Shown here: one piece after another, positions 4,471 through 5,152 of the stretch
How the letters are laid out: every line of letters starts with the position of its first letter
Numbering within the stretch: the stretch's first letter is position 1
Assembly: GCA_041572275.1 (NCBI GenBank)
Contig: JBFFSQ010000211.1
Coordinates: 1 to 5,152, forward strand
From: JBFFSQ01 sp041572275
Lineage (GTDB): Bacteria; Pseudomonadota; Gammaproteobacteria; SZUA-229
DNA: 5,152 nucleotides
Direction of reading: 5' to 3'
Program-made: the position numbers and the translations under genes
Notes under the pieces: generated by a model
The model's input: only the letters and a program-made list of their open reading frames with translations
What the model was told of the DNA's origin: nothing
The model's database searches: none

Positions 4471-5152
4471 TTAAACCTGAAGAAACGACCGTAAGATATT
4501 TTTAACCGGCGCAGCCAGACCACGCTGATCAGGATGGGATGTGTTATACCAGACTATGCGCTCGGCTTCCATCACACTTTGCCCAGGGTTTTTCACTTCA
4601 ACCCGGCAGGGAATGATATCAAAATGGTAATGACTGAAGCTGTGACGAATACCCACAGCATCCTCTACCGCACCCACCTGGAGCTGCCACTGCTGCTGGC
4701 ACCAGCTGGCGACATCCTGATCCAGCTCCAGCTCGGGCAGGCTCCAGAGGCCACCCCATATACCACTGGGCGGGCGTTTTTCCAGTAATACCTGATTATC
4801 ACTATCTACCAGTACCAGCATGCGAGCCGTCTTCACCGGTAAGGTTTTTTTCGGTCGCGGTGTTGGCAATGTCGCCACCCGCTCTTCAGCCAGGGCAACA
4901 CAATCCTTAGCAATCGGACAGTCAGTGCAGCGCGGCTGACTGCGGCGACACAGGGTAGCCCCCAGATCCATCATCGCCTGGGTGTAATCGGCCAGTTGCT
5001 GATTGGGTGTGTGCTGCTCGGCATAGGTCCATAGCTGCTTCTGTACCTTGAGCTGCCCGGGCCAGCCTTCGACGCCGTGATAACGCGCCAGCACCCGCTT
5101 CACATTGCCATCGAGGATGGCATGACGCTGGCCGAAGGCCTGGGCCAGGATG
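4471..5152 (-). CDS. mutY: A/G-specific adenine DNA glycosylase MutY, C-terminal 226 residues (N-terminus outside window)
   Basis: MutY removes adenine mispaired with 8-oxoguanine, preventing G:C to T:A changes. The frame is open through the right edge. The first visible residues, ILAQAFGQRHAILDGNVKRV, are the helix-hairpin-helix/catalytic region. D14 of this fragment is the catalytic aspartate (E. coli D138), and 212 residues follow it, the same as in 350-residue E. coli MutY. The [4Fe-4S] ligands are C68-x6-C75-x2-C78-x5-C84. From about residue 107 comes the NUDIX-like 8-oxoG recognition domain with GIWGGLWSLPE (130-140) and the FSHYH loop (172-176), which contains the 8-oxoG-sensing Ser. 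About 125 N-terminal residues, including the catalytic Glu (E37 in E. coli), are missing because of the window edge, not a mutation. The GTG at 5101-5103 (Val of GNVKRV) is internal and is not the start. yggX lies 36 bp downstream. Confidence 0.96.
   Translation of the reverse strand, partial: ILAQAFGQRHAILDGNVKRVLARYHGVEGWPGQLKVQKQLWTYAEQHTPNQQLADYTQAMMDLGATLCRRSQPRCTDCPIAKDCVALAEERVATLPTPRPKKTLPVKTARMLVLVDSDNQVLLEKRPPSGIWGGLWSLPELELDQDVASWCQQQWQLQVGAVEDAVGIRHSFSHYHFDIIPCRVEVKNPGQSVMEAERIVWYNTSHPDQRGLAAPVKNILRSFLQV

Noticed and set aside
5101..5103. GTG as a start codon making a 210-residue MutY
   Set aside because: The frame continues upstream through the conserved ILDGN residues to the window edge, so this Val is internal.

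Overview
The window reads as a single stretch of gammaproteobacterial chromosome with intact, densely packed genes. The evidence for this assignment is the adjacent pair mutY-yggX in the enterobacterial order, a PrxQ/Bcp peroxiredoxin, and a TonB system whose TonB N-terminus resembles the TonB2 class. Base composition looks close to 50% GC by eye. Genus cannot be assigned from the sequence alone. No RNA gene, insertion sequence, phage gene, integrase or CRISPR array was seen, and no gene-free gap exceeds about 180 bp.

Left part (1-3454, minus strand). Transcribed right to left are an outer-membrane TonB-dependent receptor with an N-terminal carboxypeptidase-regulatory-like domain, then exbB, exbD and the first 34 codons of a tonB-like gene cut by the left edge. 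The genes are 31 bp apart, then 4 bp apart, then overlap by 20 bp. This is a transport locus carrying its own energising motor: ExbB and ExbD use the proton gradient, TonB transmits the force, and the receptor imports an unidentified ligand.

Middle (3455-3634). This is the only real intergenic region. It lies between the divergent receptor operon and the peroxiredoxin gene. It holds an extended -10 promoter candidate for the peroxiredoxin gene and several inverted repeats that could be operators.

Right part (3635-5152). A PrxQ/Bcp-type thiol peroxidase lies on the plus strand. A perfect bidirectional terminator hairpin separates it from the convergent minus-strand pair mutY (adenine glycosylase, N-terminus outside the window) and yggX (Fe(2+)-trafficking/oxidative protection protein).

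Taken together, the right half is about oxidative damage: peroxide removal, protection of Fe-S clusters and repair of 8-oxoG:A mispairs. The left half is TonB-dependent uptake, possibly of a metal complex. A shared iron/oxidative-stress theme is an inference from context. I found no clear evidence of a wholly new system. The most open questions are the receptor's substrate and the control of the divergent intergenic region.
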